The position numbers and the translations under genes are program-made. Source: Thiodiazotropha sp040506975 (GTDB taxonomy: Bacteria > Pseudomonadota > Gammaproteobacteria > Chromatiales > Chromatiaceae). From it: DNA of 64,000 nucleotides. Positions 45,723-55,174 of the stretch are shown here, piece after piece; position 1 is the stretch's first letter, and every line of letters begins with the position of its first letter. The stretch is from the NCBI GenBank assembly GCA_965211775.1, contig OZ242974.1, positions 2,790,001-2,854,000 of the forward strand, written 5' to 3'. The notes under the pieces were generated by a model. That model ran no database searches. It was not told the origin of the DNA and saw only the letters and a list, made by a program, of their open reading frames with translations.

Positions 45723-47417
45723 ATGTTTGATATTCATTACCAACAAGGCCGCAAGCGCCGGACTCGTTACACTGTAAAGGGAGACAGGTGTGTAATCGGC
45801 AGCGCGCGTCATAGCGATCTGGTATTCAAACATCGACATATTGCGAAAAGGCATGCAACACTGTTTTCGCAAAACAACCAGATACACATTGAGGACTTGG
45901 GAAGTATCACAGGAACCTGGGTCAACAGAGAGCGTGTTATCAACTATGGTCCTTTGACAGGCAATGACGAGATTACAATCGGTGATGTCATCCTGAGAGT
46001 GGAGTTTGACCCAAGCAAGGCAAATTCTACACTATCGCAACATCCAGTTGATGAGAGCACAGACGCAAGCCGGGAAACAAAAGAACCGGTACAAGAAACC
46101 ATCCCTGTCAATAGCCTGATCGATGAACAAGGAAAGATAATTCTCTACTGGACAAGAATAATCCACGAACAGCTGATTTCTGAGATGGATCTCCGGCAAA
46201 AAGACGTGCACAGCATGTCTGACGAACAGTTAAGGGTCGAGGCAGAAACACTGATAGACCATATCATTGGTCGCATCTCATCAGATCTTCCCGCTGATAT
46301 CGACATTACAAAGCTTCGTAGTAGCGTGCTCAACGAGGCTGTCGGTCTTGGGCCGCTTGAGCGTTTTCTTGAAGACGATTCAATTACGGAGATCATGGTA
46401 AACAATCACCAGGAAGTTTTTGTAGAACGTGCCGGTAAATTGATCAATAGCGGTGAAAACTTCAGTAGTGACCAAGCCGTCATGTCGGTCATTGAACGCA
46501 TTATTACTCCGTTGGGCAGGCGTATTGATGAAGGAAGTCCAATGGTCGATGCCCGTTTAAAGGATGGCTCACGTGTTAACGCCATCATCCCGCCATTGGC
46601 CATTAAGGGACCTAGCTTGACAATCAGGAAATTCGCTAAACATCGTTTGACATTCAACGACATCATAGATTACGGATCGATCAACCAGGAAATGGTTGAT
46701 TTCCTCAGGGTTTGTGTCGAGCAGCGCAAGAATGTCATTGTATCCGGCGGTACCGGTTCGGGTAAGACCACCTTGCTGAATGTATTGTCAAGCTTCATTC
46801 CGGATGGTGAGCGCATAGTCACCGTGGAAGACGCTGCAGAGCTTAAACTCTATCAACCTAATCTGGTATCGCTGGAGGCAAAACCGGCAAATATAGAGGG
46901 GCGTGGTGCTGTCACTATTCGTGAATTGGTGAAAAACACACTGCGTATGCGTCCTGATCGTATTATCGTTGGTGAGTGCCGGGGAGGCGAGGCCCCCGAT
47001 ATGCTGCAGGCAATGAATACCGGTCATGATGGTTCGCTCACTACGGCACATGCCAACAGTCCAAGGGATGCACTTTCAAGGCTTGAGGTAATGGTGTTGA
47101 TGGCAGGTATGGATCTGCCGGTCACGGCGATTCGTGAACAGATAGCCTCTGCGGTCAACTTTATTGTTCAGCAGACACGATATGCCTGTGGTTCCAGGAA
47201 AATTTCCAAGATTACGGAGGTTACCGGTATTGAGGGTAGCACGATACAGCTGCAGGATATCTTCGAATTCAGGCAGCGTGGATTCAACGAACAGGGAAAA
47301 GTGTGGGGTGAGTTTGTTGCCTCTGGTTTCGTACCGTCCTTCTATGAGTCATTGAAATCAATCGGTGTCCCGGTTGATTTATCAATCTTCGGAAACGAAA
47401 AAGACGAGTTCCATTGA
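45723..47417 (+). CDS. cpaF: CpaF/TadA ATPase with an N-terminal FHA domain
   Basis: 564 residues. Residues about 1-95 form a forkhead-associated domain (GDRCVIGSARHSDLVFKHRHIAKRHATLF ... LGSITGTWVNRERV), a phosphothreonine-binding module. The secretion ATPase core follows, with LNEAVGLGPLERFLED, Walker A GGTGSGKTT near 340-348, and MRPDRIIVGECRGGEA with the conserved Glu. The ATPase drives pilus extension. The FHA fusion suggests control by a Ser/Thr kinase, which is not encoded here. Confidence 0.93.
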   Translation: MFDIHYQQGRKRRTRYTVKGDRCVIGSARHSDLVFKHRHIAKRHATLFSQNNQIHIEDLGSITGTWVNRERVINYGPLTGNDEITIGDVILRVEFDPSKANSTLSQHPVDESTDASRETKEPVQETIPVNSLIDEQGKIILYWTRIIHEQLISEMDLRQKDVHSMSDEQLRVEAETLIDHIIGRISSDLPADIDITKLRSSVLNEAVGLGPLERFLEDDSITEIMVNNHQEVFVERAGKLINSGENFSSDQAVMSVIERIITPLGRRIDEGSPMVDARLKDGSRVNAIIPPLAIKGPSLTIRKFAKHRLTFNDIIDYGSINQEMVDFLRVCVEQRKNVIVSGGTGSGKTTLLNVLSSFIPDGERIVTVEDAAELKLYQPNLVSLEAKPANIEGRGAVTIRELVKNTLRMRPDRIIVGECRGGEAPDMLQAMNTGHDGSLTTAHANSPRDALSRLEVMVLMAGMDLPVTAIREQIASAVNFIVQQTRYACGSRKISKITEVTGIEGSTIQLQDIFEFRQRGFNEQGKVWGEFVASGFVPSFYESLKSIGVPVDLSIFGNEKDEFH

Positions 47418-48277
47418 TGGATATCAATTTTATTCTTGCGCTCGTATTTGTCGCTATCAGTGCCGCTATCTGGGTACTGTTGGGATTCAGTGTGCATGCC
47501 TATGAGCGCTATCAATCGCTATTTACAGAGCAAACTGAGAGCAAACTTGAGAACCTGTTCCTGTTTGTAGATGCAAAAAAGATGTTCTTGCTGAACGTGG
47601 CGTCATTGCTGGGTCTACCGGTTGTCATCTACTTTTTTACCGGATCTTTTTTCTATATCGCACTGGCGGTCCTTGTATTACTGGTAATGCCGAAATTACT
47701 GCTCATGCGGATGGAGGCCAAGCGTAAGGAGAAACTAATTCATGCACTACCTGATGCATTGACACAGATTGCCAGTGGAATGACTGCCGGCCAGACCTTC
47801 ATTTCAGCTGTGGAAACCATGGTGAATGAGACCAAGGGACCTATAAGTCAGGAATTTTCTCTGGTTCTAAGGGAGCAGAGGCTCGGTATGAGCCTGTCCG
47901 AAGCGATGGATAATCTTGCTGAACGAGTGCAGACCGAAGAATTGGATTTGGTGGTCACAGCAACGCAAATTGCAAATGATGTGGGTGGTAACCTATCGCA
48001 AATATTCCGCCGATTGTCGGATAGCCTGAGGCGGAAGATGGAGATGGAGGGCAAGATCAAGGCGCTCACATCTCAGGGAATCTTGCAGGGCTGGGTGGTC
48101 GGTTTATTGCCGTTCTTCATTATCGGCGCACTCTATTTTGTCGATCGTGAAAATATCGCACCAATATTCACCAATCTGCTTGGTTGGATCTTTTTAGCCG
48201 TCATAATAATCCTTGAGATTATTGGCGGGTTAATGATTCGAAAAATAGTCAATATAGATATTCCTGATTACCCCTAA
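47417..48277 (+). CDS. tadB: TadB-like inner-membrane platform protein
   Basis: 286 residues starting at the ATG that overlaps the cpaF stop. T2SSF-type fold: helices at about 1-30, 55-95 and 230-285 around a cytoplasmic domain (HALPDALTQIASGMTAGQTF ... LVVTATQIANDVGGNLSQIFRRLSDSLRRK). The last codons (PDYP) are contributed by IS1595 copy 4; the native end was probably right after IRKIVNIDI, so the protein may be almost complete. The expected tadC and downstream genes are absent. Confidence 0.88.
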   Translation: MDINFILALVFVAISAAIWVLLGFSVHAYERYQSLFTEQTESKLENLFLFVDAKKMFLLNVASLLGLPVVIYFFTGSFFYIALAVLVLLVMPKLLLMRMEAKRKEKLIHALPDALTQIASGMTAGQTFISAVETMVNETKGPISQEFSLVLREQRLGMSLSEAMDNLAERVQTEELDLVVTATQIANDVGGNLSQIFRRLSDSLRRKMEMEGKIKALTSQGILQGWVVGLLPFFIIGALYFVDRENIAPIFTNLLGWIFLAVIIILEIIGGLMIRKIVNIDIPDYP

Positions 48278-49291
48278 ACCTCAGCCATTCTCAAGAGGCG
48301 ATATGGCATAGGTGGAGTGCGAAGAGCGGCAAAAAGCAATCGTTCAATCATGGCGGGTAAATCGAAACGGCGGTTAAACCGATATTCGAACTCAGCAAGA
48401 TAACGCGACACATGTTTATCTCGAATCGCATGAAAAGTACCCAACAGACTGTTTTTGACATTACCCAATATCGTGTTTACCCATTTGAAGCACGAATACT
48501 GGACACTTTGGCGCCCACCACCCGTCACCATGGGGTTATGATGGCAATCAGCGGTTGTCACGCCACTAAAGCACCAAAGCCCATCGGTAAAGACTTCGCT
48601 GCCAGGCATCAAGCAGGAGCGGGCGTAGCGGGCGATTTCACGTTTGCGGAAGCCCCTTACACGACGCAGTTGAATTTTCATGGGCCTGCCGTCCCGCGTC
48701 GTCTCAACAGCAGCTACGAAAGGGATTTTGTTGCGCGACCCACGACCACGCTTACCGGCTTGCTCGCCTCCGAGATAAGCATCATCCAATTCGATGCGAC
48801 CGGCCAGTTTTTTTCCACGCTCACGTTCCATCATCACCTGCATCAACTTATGCTTGAGTCGCCAGGCCGTATTGTAGTTCACCCCGATTTCGCGGGAAAG
48901 TTGCAGCGCCGAGATACTTTTCTTGCGTTGGGTCAACAGATAGATCGCAAGAAACCACGTTCTCAGCGGCAGCTTGGTGCCATGGAAGATGCTGCCGGCG
49001 GTCAGGGAAGTCTGATGATGGCACTTGTGACATTGATATATCTGACGCTTTTTGAGTTCACAGCCTGTTGTGTTGCCGCACTCAGGGCAGACATAGCCCG
49101 TCGGCCAGCGCAAATCATACAATGCCTGTCGACACTGATCCTCGGTCCCATATTGTTCCAGAAAATCGTGCAAACCAAGACCTTTTTGAAATTGAATAGT
49201 ATTTCTCGGCATGATGAAATCCTCTTTTATTCAGTAGGTTCCATTATGCTTGCACCACAGGCTCAATAGCTGAGCCTCATGAGTAATCAGG
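48263..49291 (-). mobile_element. IS1595-family insertion sequence, copy 4 (1029 bp), no target duplication
   Basis: The ends are complete (CCTGATTAC on both sides). The 8 flanking bases differ: TAGATATT on the left, TAACTATA on the right. It lies directly at the end of tadB with no tadC beyond, so it is probably a recombination junction between two copies. Confidence 0.92.
48274..49212 (-). CDS. IS1595-family transposase, copy 4
   Basis: 312 residues, intact. It differs from the consensus at one residue (Ile in FKWVNTILG). Same zinc ribbon, HTH and DDE domains as the sister copies. Confidence 0.95.
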   Translation of the reverse strand: MPRNTIQFQKGLGLHDFLEQYGTEDQCRQALYDLRWPTGYVCPECGNTTGCELKKRQIYQCHKCHHQTSLTAGSIFHGTKLPLRTWFLAIYLLTQRKKSISALQLSREIGVNYNTAWRLKHKLMQVMMERERGKKLAGRIELDDAYLGGEQAGKRGRGSRNKIPFVAAVETTRDGRPMKIQLRRVRGFRKREIARYARSCLMPGSEVFTDGLWCFSGVTTADCHHNPMVTGGGRQSVQYSCFKWVNTILGNVKNSLLGTFHAIRDKHVSRYLAEFEYRFNRRFDLPAMIERLLFAALRTPPMPYRLLRMAEV

Positions 49292-49309
49292 TAACTATAA
49301 GTACAGACT

Positions 49310-49339
49310 TGACCCCATAACACATGACCCCATAACACA
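49310..49339. repeat. 15-bp tandem duplication next to IS copy 4
   Basis: TGACCCCATAACACA occurs twice, directly adjacent (49310-49324, 49325-49339), 18 bases from the IS end. It has no coding value; it may be a replication slip or part of a breakpoint. Confidence 0.8.
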
Positions 49340-49414
49340 CATAACATGCACATGAATTAGCAACGGTAATCAAATTCGATAACAAAACCAGCCACCGATA
49401 GGATAGGTCATCGA

Positions 49415-50374
49415 CTACATGAACGCCGTCCGGTTATTGTCTAAAACTAAAACACCTCGATTACGGCAAAAGGATTGGCAGGCATAGCAGGAAATGCAAA
49501 GTGTTTGGTCGAATATTGGGAGCTTGCCGTCTGCGTCGGAGAATTGGATAGCGCCAGTGGGACAGACGCCAACACAACGTTTCGAGCGGGTGCAATCCGG
49601 CGTGAAGGATATTTTCCCGAATAGTTGATCTCGGATCACCCGGGATTTTTCCACCGATGATGCCTCTATGGCCTTAAGCAACAAAGCCCGTGTTGCCGGT
49701 ACCCGTTTATTTCCGTATGGCTGTTGTTCCGCGCCGTCCTGCAGGCGCCCCACAATGATTGCGGCGGCTGAGGCCGAGCTCTCCCGGAATAATAAGAAAA
49801 ACTGGCGACGTGAAAGCGATGGCGCCTGAAATTCGAGTTCTTCCCTGTTCTGTATCAATTTGACGGCATGACCGGGGACCAGATCCTTCAGCCGACCGTG
49901 GGTGGCAACGACGCTGTCCAGGATATGCCCGTTCGAGCATCCGCCACAAGCTGTCAGGTTGACGTGTAACCCATCAGGAAAAACCAGCGCAAATAGCACC
50001 ATCACCTCCGGATTGGCCAAGTAGCCGAGGCACGAAAGCCGCACATGGGCATCAGTATCGGGCTGTCCGTTGCATCCGAGCACGGGAAGCGGATGGTCAG
50101 CGAGGTCAGACAGGAGGCGAGGTAGTGAAAGACCCGGGTAAGAGAGTGCTGCCGACGGACAGACCGAGAGACACGCTAAGCATTGGGTGCAAGCGCCGGT
50201 GTCGATGTGCAAACCTCCCTGGCCCCATGAAATGGTATCTATCGGACAAATGTCCATGCACTTGGTACAGCGATTGGTAGTGCAGCGATGACGGACACAC
50301 CGTGATCGGTCGACGGTGACTGCCGTCTCGTTGGCTAGCGTCTTCAAGGCGTAGCCGCTAAATGGCACAATCAT
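49415..50374 (-). CDS. Ferredoxin-type multi-cluster 4Fe-4S protein
   Basis: 319 residues. The N-terminal part has cysteine groups CVRHRCTTNRCTKCMDICP and CTQCLACLSVCP. The C-terminal part has CTRSKRCVGVCP and CISCYACQSFC. A middle segment contains CGGCSNGH. No signal peptide or Tat motif, so it is cytoplasmic. It overlaps the TorD-like gene stop and is last in the six-gene minus-strand operon with the molybdoenzyme. A maturation or electron-transfer accessory role is likely, in the style of NapF, but this is inference. Confidence 0.8.
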   Translation of the reverse strand: MIVPFSGYALKTLANETAVTVDRSRCVRHRCTTNRCTKCMDICPIDTISWGQGGLHIDTGACTQCLACLSVCPSAALSYPGLSLPRLLSDLADHPLPVLGCNGQPDTDAHVRLSCLGYLANPEVMVLFALVFPDGLHVNLTACGGCSNGHILDSVVATHGRLKDLVPGHAVKLIQNREELEFQAPSLSRRQFFLLFRESSASAAAIIVGRLQDGAEQQPYGNKRVPATRALLLKAIEASSVEKSRVIRDQLFGKISFTPDCTRSKRCVGVCPTGAIQFSDADGKLPIFDQTLCISCYACQSFCRNRGVLVLDNNRTAFM

Positions 50375-51018
50375 GGGAGCAACACCATGCCCGGCTGCCG
50401 CAGGGCATCAAGGACGAAGCGCCGGGTCAGGTCGGCGAGTTTTCCGTAAAATTCTGTGCACGACCCCTCTTTCATAGCCTCTGTAAACGGTATTATCCAC
50501 TGACCCAGGTGATCGTCGAGCAAGTTGCGTTCCAACTCGGCTAAGCGGTTCCGTTCATTGGATTCAGTATGGCCGTCACCCAGGCGAGCGTTTAACAGAT
50601 AGAGGAATTCCAACTCCACAGCCACATGGTCGGGCATCTCGGTGAACGCCTCGGCGACATGGAATCCGCCTTCACGGTAAAGGGCCATCACCGCCACGGT
50701 CGTATCGCCCATAACGACGTTACCGCGGTCCAGGTAAACCGATCCGTAGGGTTTGGATCGGATATTGAAAGGACCGAGGAACAGGCGGGTGTAATCGATC
50801 CGCAGGTCTTCATAGCCAATCTCACGGAAGCACACATTCATGGCTTGCGCTTCCGCGGCACATTCAGAGTCCAGGGTCGACAAAGCCTGTTCCAACTGGC
50901 CGAAGATGTCCTCTTCCAAAAAGGCTTCCTCTGGTTCGTAATAACAGGCACTGAGCATACGGCAGGCGTCTGCTTTAGCTTGATACCGGCGCTGTATGTC
51001 GTTTTGAAGGTCTTCCAT
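50371..51018 (-). CDS. TorD/DmsD-family molybdoenzyme chaperone
   Basis: 215 residues starting at MEDLQNDIQ after an AGGGA site; an in-frame start 11 codons upstream is less good. All-helical with IDYTRLFLGPFNIRSKPYGSVYLD and MPDHVAVELEFLYLLNARL, the TorD-family signatures. Such chaperones hold Tat substrates until the molybdopterin is inserted. It lies between the Fe-S subunit and the ferredoxin gene in the operon of the 852-residue Mo enzyme, whose Tat signal it probably recognises. Confidence 0.93.
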   Translation of the reverse strand: MEDLQNDIQRRYQAKADACRMLSACYYEPEEAFLEEDIFGQLEQALSTLDSECAAEAQAMNVCFREIGYEDLRIDYTRLFLGPFNIRSKPYGSVYLDRGNVVMGDTTVAVMALYREGGFHVAEAFTEMPDHVAVELEFLYLLNARLGDGHTESNERNRLAELERNLLDDHLGQWIIPFTEAMKEGSCTEFYGKLADLTRRFVLDALRQPGMVLLP

Positions 51019-51085
51019 GGAAATCCCTGTAAAGTAAAGGGCTGGGGCCATCGACCCCAGCGTTAAATCATTGTGAATGCGATCC

Positions 51086-51862
51086 TCAAACGGTAGGGTC
51101 GTTGTAACTTCGGATATAGAAGACGTTGGGCTCGGTGCCTTCCTCCTCCTTCAGCCGCGTCGCTTTGTGCGCCTTGAGAATCTTGGCTATCGTGCTGTTT
51201 GGGTCATTCTGGTCGCCAAAGATCCGGGCGTCGGCCGGGCAGGTCTCAACACATGCCGGCAGCTTACCGACGCTGGTTCTGTGGTAACAGAAGGTACATT
51301 TCTCGATAATGCCCATGTTGCGCACTGGCGGGTAGTCGCCTGAATTGAACCTGTTCTCGCTGGGCGGTGTCGCACCAGCCGCTTTGGCCACCTCGGCTCC
51401 GGATGCCGTGCATCCGGCAATGGCCGGGCTCTCATCGCGCCATTCCGGATGGACCGGAAAATCGAACTGATTGAAACTGATGACGCTGTAGCTTCCGCCG
51501 TCGAGACTGGAATCGTCCAGCTCCTGAGAACTATAGGGGCAGGCGTCCAGGCAGGCACCGCAGCCAATGCACCTTTCCTGGTTGAAGAGCGTCGTATTGT
51601 CGGGCGCCTTGAACATCGCCTTGGGTTCGGTGGGACATTCTTCGATACAGGGAGGATTGCTGCAGTGATTGCACAGCACCGGCATCTGCACGTAGGTTGT
51701 GTTCGGGAACTCGCCCTCTGTCTTCATGACGAAGTCGGCCCAGTTGAAACTCTGATTGTGGGCCCGAGCCTGGGTGTTGTTTTCTGCCTTGCAGGCCAAC
51801 GCACAACTGCCGCAGCCTGTGCATTGGTGTAGATCGATTACCATTCCGTATTTAACTGACAT
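51086..51862 (-). CDS. Four-cluster 4Fe-4S subunit of a CISM oxidoreductase
   Basis: 258 residues. Four cysteine groups: CTGCGSCALAC, CNHCSNPPCIEECP, CIGCGACLDACP and CTFCYHRTSVGKLPACVETCP. No Tat signal, so it must be carried out with its catalytic partner. An insertion with SGAEVAKAAGATPPSENRFNS lies before the last group. It starts 31 bases after the Mo-subunit stop. It takes electrons between the catalytic subunit and the membrane cytochrome b. Confidence 0.94.
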   Translation of the reverse strand: MSVKYGMVIDLHQCTGCGSCALACKAENNTQARAHNQSFNWADFVMKTEGEFPNTTYVQMPVLCNHCSNPPCIEECPTEPKAMFKAPDNTTLFNQERCIGCGACLDACPYSSQELDDSSLDGGSYSVISFNQFDFPVHPEWRDESPAIAGCTASGAEVAKAAGATPPSENRFNSGDYPPVRNMGIIEKCTFCYHRTSVGKLPACVETCPADARIFGDQNDPNSTIAKILKAHKATRLKEEEGTEPNVFYIRSYNDPTV

Positions 51863-51893
51863 GGTCTTATCCCCTTAGTAATTCGGTCGATGG

Positions 51894-54452
51894 TTAGATC
51901 TTCTGGATCTTGACGCGCGATACGGCATGACGGGCCGTCGAGCCGCTAAGGCGGTCGTAATCGGCCGGCAGCAGTTCGTTGTTGTTGAACCCACGCGGGA
52001 CATGCTTGCCGTAGTCCGCGCTGGCCAACCGGCCGTAGGCCCAGTGGCCCATGCCGAAGGTCTTGTTGACCGTGCCCGGGCGAACGCCTTCCCAGAGTTT
52101 GACTTGAATTTTCACACTCTTTTCTGGCGATGTTACCGTTACCCAGTCTCCGTCTGTCAGCTTCAGTTTCTGGGCATCCTTGGGATTGATCTTGAGGACG
52201 TCTGTGTGACTGATGTCGCCCGGATCGACCTTCTTGAACTCATAGAATTCGTTTAAATTCTGTGACCGACCCTCGCGGCTCAACCGGCTACGGCTGTCCA
52301 TGAAGACGAATGGAAATTCTTTTTCGTCGCCATGGTATTTAGCCGGTTCCCAATGCGGCACAAAGACCTGCTCGCCGCGACCCGCGTATTGGGTGACTTC
52401 CATGACCTTGTCGATGCTGACCTCGTACTTCTCGGCGTGCATGCCGAGCACCTTCTTCAGAGTCTCGCTGTAGAATTCGAACTTCTTGGTCTCGGTCTTG
52501 AAGCCCTTCTCCCACTTTTTCTTGAAGGGATACTGGTCGGACTGCCAAAGGCCAAGCTTCACGTATTCCTGCCACCCGTTGATTTTGTCGCCACTGTGGT
52601 ACTTGGCGGGATTCCACTGCTTCTCGGTCATGACCTTGACGACGATTTGGGCGAACTGCGCCTCGTTTTCAGCAGCCTTGCCGGTTTCAGGATCCTTCAA
52701 TTCGGTTTGGAAGTAGTCGAACAGGTTCGGGAAGCCTTTTTCCTTCAGCTTCTTGGCCAGCATCCAGACCACTTCGGTCTCGTCGATACGGGTGTCCCAT
52801 AGGGGCTTGACCAAAGGCTGCTGCAGGCCGATGTAGCTGTAGCGGTTGTACTTGCTCGGCACCAGGCCCCAGCGTTCGAACATATGGAACGATGCCGGCA
52901 GGACGATATCGGCAAACTGGCTCATCTCCGACGGATTGGTCACGATATGCGCGAAGAAGGGAACCTTCTCCAACGCCTTTTCCCAACGGGTCGCACCGGT
53001 GCACGAGAAGGCGAAATTGTTCCAATAACCGATAGCCACTTTGATTTCGTAAGGATCTTCGTCGAGGATTCCATCGGCCGCCCGGTTTGTGACCACGCCG
53101 CCGCCCGGTTTTTTCTTGAGTGAGGGGAATTCAAGGGTGCCACGCTGGTCGATCTTCTTGTGTTTCACCCCTTTTTGGGCGATTTCGTCCAGGTACGGCT
53201 TGAATTTCTCATTATAAAGCGGAATGTGGGTATAGGGCGCCTTCATCTTCTGCAGTGTGCCACCCTTGTTGTCGGCGCCGCCGACCAGACCGTTGAGGGC
53301 ATGGGCTGCAAGGGCGCCATAGGCGCCGCGTGGCTGCATGGCGGCACCCGGCGCCATCCAGACCATTACGTTGGGCGCTGCTTTTCCGAAACCGATCGCC
53401 ACGCGCCGGATCTGTTCCGCCGGCACCAGGCAAATCTTTTCCGCCCATTCGGGAGTCCGGTCCTTGAGCTCGAGGTTCCACCACTTGACGACACCATGGG
53501 TGAGTTTTTCGTCGAACGCCGCCTCGTCCACCATCGCGCCGGTCTTGAAGGCGTTGACACCGTCCTTGAAGTCACCGACGAACTCCCGGCTCCATAGCCC
53601 TTCAGTCAGAATGACATGTGCGAGTGCGAGGGCAAGCGCACTGTCTTCCCCCGGTTTGACCGGCATCCATTCGTGGGCCTTGGATGCGGTCGCCGAAAGG
53701 CGCGGGTCCACCGCGACAACGGTCGCCTGATCGAGAACCTTGCCCCATTGGCGGATGGCGTTGGGTACCTGGCGGTTGGAGGCGATGGGATCGCCGCCGA
53801 AGCAGATCACGTATTTGCTGTTCTCCAGGTCGTAATCGCGATAGTCCCAATAACCTTCGGTGTAGTAGGCGCCGAACTTTTCCGCCTCGGCGCAGATGGC
53901 GCTGTGGGAGATGTTGTTGGGGGAGCCGAAAATCCTGGGCAGCGCACCATAGATGACGTCGCGGCAATAGGTATAGCGGCCGCGCATCAGCATAAACTTT
54001 TCCGTTTCGTTGTTTTTGCGCAGTTCCATCATCTTGTCAGCGATGGTGCCCAACGCCTCGTCCCATGAAATCGGAACGAATTTGGGGTCGACGCCGCGCC
54101 CCTTCTTCGGATTGGTGCGCTTCATCGGCACCTTGATGCGGTCGGGATCGTACATCTGCCCGATGGCCAGATGCCCACGTGGACAGACGTAGCCATTATT
54201 GCTCTTGGAAAGATGATGGCCGCGGACCTTGACCACCCGGCCTTCCTGAACGAAGGCCTCGGCAGCGCACCAGGAGGTGCAGCCCTGGCAGACGGTGGGT
54301 ACCCATTTGCCTTCACCGGGAGAGGCGGGCTTGGGCGCGGGACCATCGGCTGGCGGATCTTCAGCCATAGCCTCGGGCGCCATGGCGGAGGTCGCGATGA
54401 GACCGCCGGTCGCGACCGAACTTCTTATAAAATCTCTACGATTAAGTTTCAT
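51894..54452 (-). CDS. Tat-exported molybdopterin oxidoreductase catalytic subunit
   Basis: 852 residues. The Tat motif is NRRDFIRSS near residues 4-12. The Fe-S binding pattern is Cys55, 58, 62 (CQGCTSWC) and Cys90, so it has the FS0 cluster. The likely Mo ligand is Cys187 in SHSAICAEAEKFG. The DMSO-reductase domains continue to the MoCo-binding C-terminal part (DVLKINPKDAQKLKLTDGDWVTVTS). The CQGCTxWC pattern places it near the ArrA/TtrA/SrdA-type enzymes that reduce oxyanions of arsenic, selenium or sulfur. The substrate cannot be deduced from sequence alone. Confidence 0.9.
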   Translation of the reverse strand: MKLNRRDFIRSSVATGGLIATSAMAPEAMAEDPPADGPAPKPASPGEGKWVPTVCQGCTSWCAAEAFVQEGRVVKVRGHHLSKSNNGYVCPRGHLAIGQMYDPDRIKVPMKRTNPKKGRGVDPKFVPISWDEALGTIADKMMELRKNNETEKFMLMRGRYTYCRDVIYGALPRIFGSPNNISHSAICAEAEKFGAYYTEGYWDYRDYDLENSKYVICFGGDPIASNRQVPNAIRQWGKVLDQATVVAVDPRLSATASKAHEWMPVKPGEDSALALALAHVILTEGLWSREFVGDFKDGVNAFKTGAMVDEAAFDEKLTHGVVKWWNLELKDRTPEWAEKICLVPAEQIRRVAIGFGKAAPNVMVWMAPGAAMQPRGAYGALAAHALNGLVGGADNKGGTLQKMKAPYTHIPLYNEKFKPYLDEIAQKGVKHKKIDQRGTLEFPSLKKKPGGGVVTNRAADGILDEDPYEIKVAIGYWNNFAFSCTGATRWEKALEKVPFFAHIVTNPSEMSQFADIVLPASFHMFERWGLVPSKYNRYSYIGLQQPLVKPLWDTRIDETEVVWMLAKKLKEKGFPNLFDYFQTELKDPETGKAAENEAQFAQIVVKVMTEKQWNPAKYHSGDKINGWQEYVKLGLWQSDQYPFKKKWEKGFKTETKKFEFYSETLKKVLGMHAEKYEVSIDKVMEVTQYAGRGEQVFVPHWEPAKYHGDEKEFPFVFMDSRSRLSREGRSQNLNEFYEFKKVDPGDISHTDVLKINPKDAQKLKLTDGDWVTVTSPEKSVKIQVKLWEGVRPGTVNKTFGMGHWAYGRLASADYGKHVPRGFNNNELLPADYDRLSGSTARHAVSRVKIQKI

Positions 54453-54552
54453 GCTCCTCCTCCTACTGGGTCTTTTCAGGAAAATCCTGAGCAGTGTTCA
54501 AGAATCGATGACATGGGGAGAACCAAGCCTCAGTTCTCCACGAGTCGGAAAA

Positions 54553-55170
54553 TCAGGTGTTCGATTTTTCTTCGTCTTCGATTTCTTCCCAACCGGTAAT
54601 CATCGCCTTGATATGCGCGGTAGGGGTATGTCCGGCAGTGGCCAGGTAGACATGGACGATCAGGAAGATCAACATCAGGTAGGCAGCACTGGCATGCGCC
54701 ACAGCTACCCACTCCAGTGGCAGGTTCGCCAATCCGTACTCGGGCCAGACATCGTAAAACAGGTAGAGCCAACCGCTGAACCAGATGGTCGGTCCAATCA
54801 CAAGCAACACAAACAGATAGGCGAGGCGCTGCAGCGGATTATGCTTGTGCCGCGTGGTCTGCCGGAACGGGTGCGGGGCATCGGTGAAGATGCCGACCGC
54901 GTAGTACTTGATCATGGCGTCGGCCTTCTCCAGTGTGGGCATGTACTGCTTCCACTCACCGGTGGTGAAGTGCCAGAAGATGGCGAAGATCCAGAGGCCG
55001 ACCAGGGTCCAGGCAGCGATGGTGTGGTAGCCGACCACCTGCTCGAAGCCGAACAGGGAGTAGATTCCGTGCACCTCAAAGCCAGTAACCAGCAGGATAA
55101 TGATCAGCGCCGCCTGGGACCAGTGCCAGAAGCGCTCGAAACGTTTGAATACGTAGATTTTCTTTGGCAT
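54553..55170 (-). CDS. Cytochrome b561-like membrane subunit
   Basis: 205 residues when started at MPKKIYVFKRFERFWHWSQ. Four transmembrane helices with conserved histidines (HWSQ near 16, YHTIAAWTL, HFTTGEW, HASAAYLMLIFLIVHVYLA) that would hold two b haems, as in formate dehydrogenase gamma and thiosulfate reductase PhsC. It connects the quinone pool with the periplasmic Fe-S and Mo subunits. It starts 4 bases after the nine-haem cytochrome stop. Confidence 0.92.
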   Translation of the reverse strand: MPKKIYVFKRFERFWHWSQAALIIILLVTGFEVHGIYSLFGFEQVVGYHTIAAWTLVGLWIFAIFWHFTTGEWKQYMPTLEKADAMIKYYAVGIFTDAPHPFRQTTRHKHNPLQRLAYLFVLLVIGPTIWFSGWLYLFYDVWPEYGLANLPLEWVAVAHASAAYLMLIFLIVHVYLATAGHTPTAHIKAMITGWEEIEDEEKSNT

Positions 55171-55174
55171 GACT

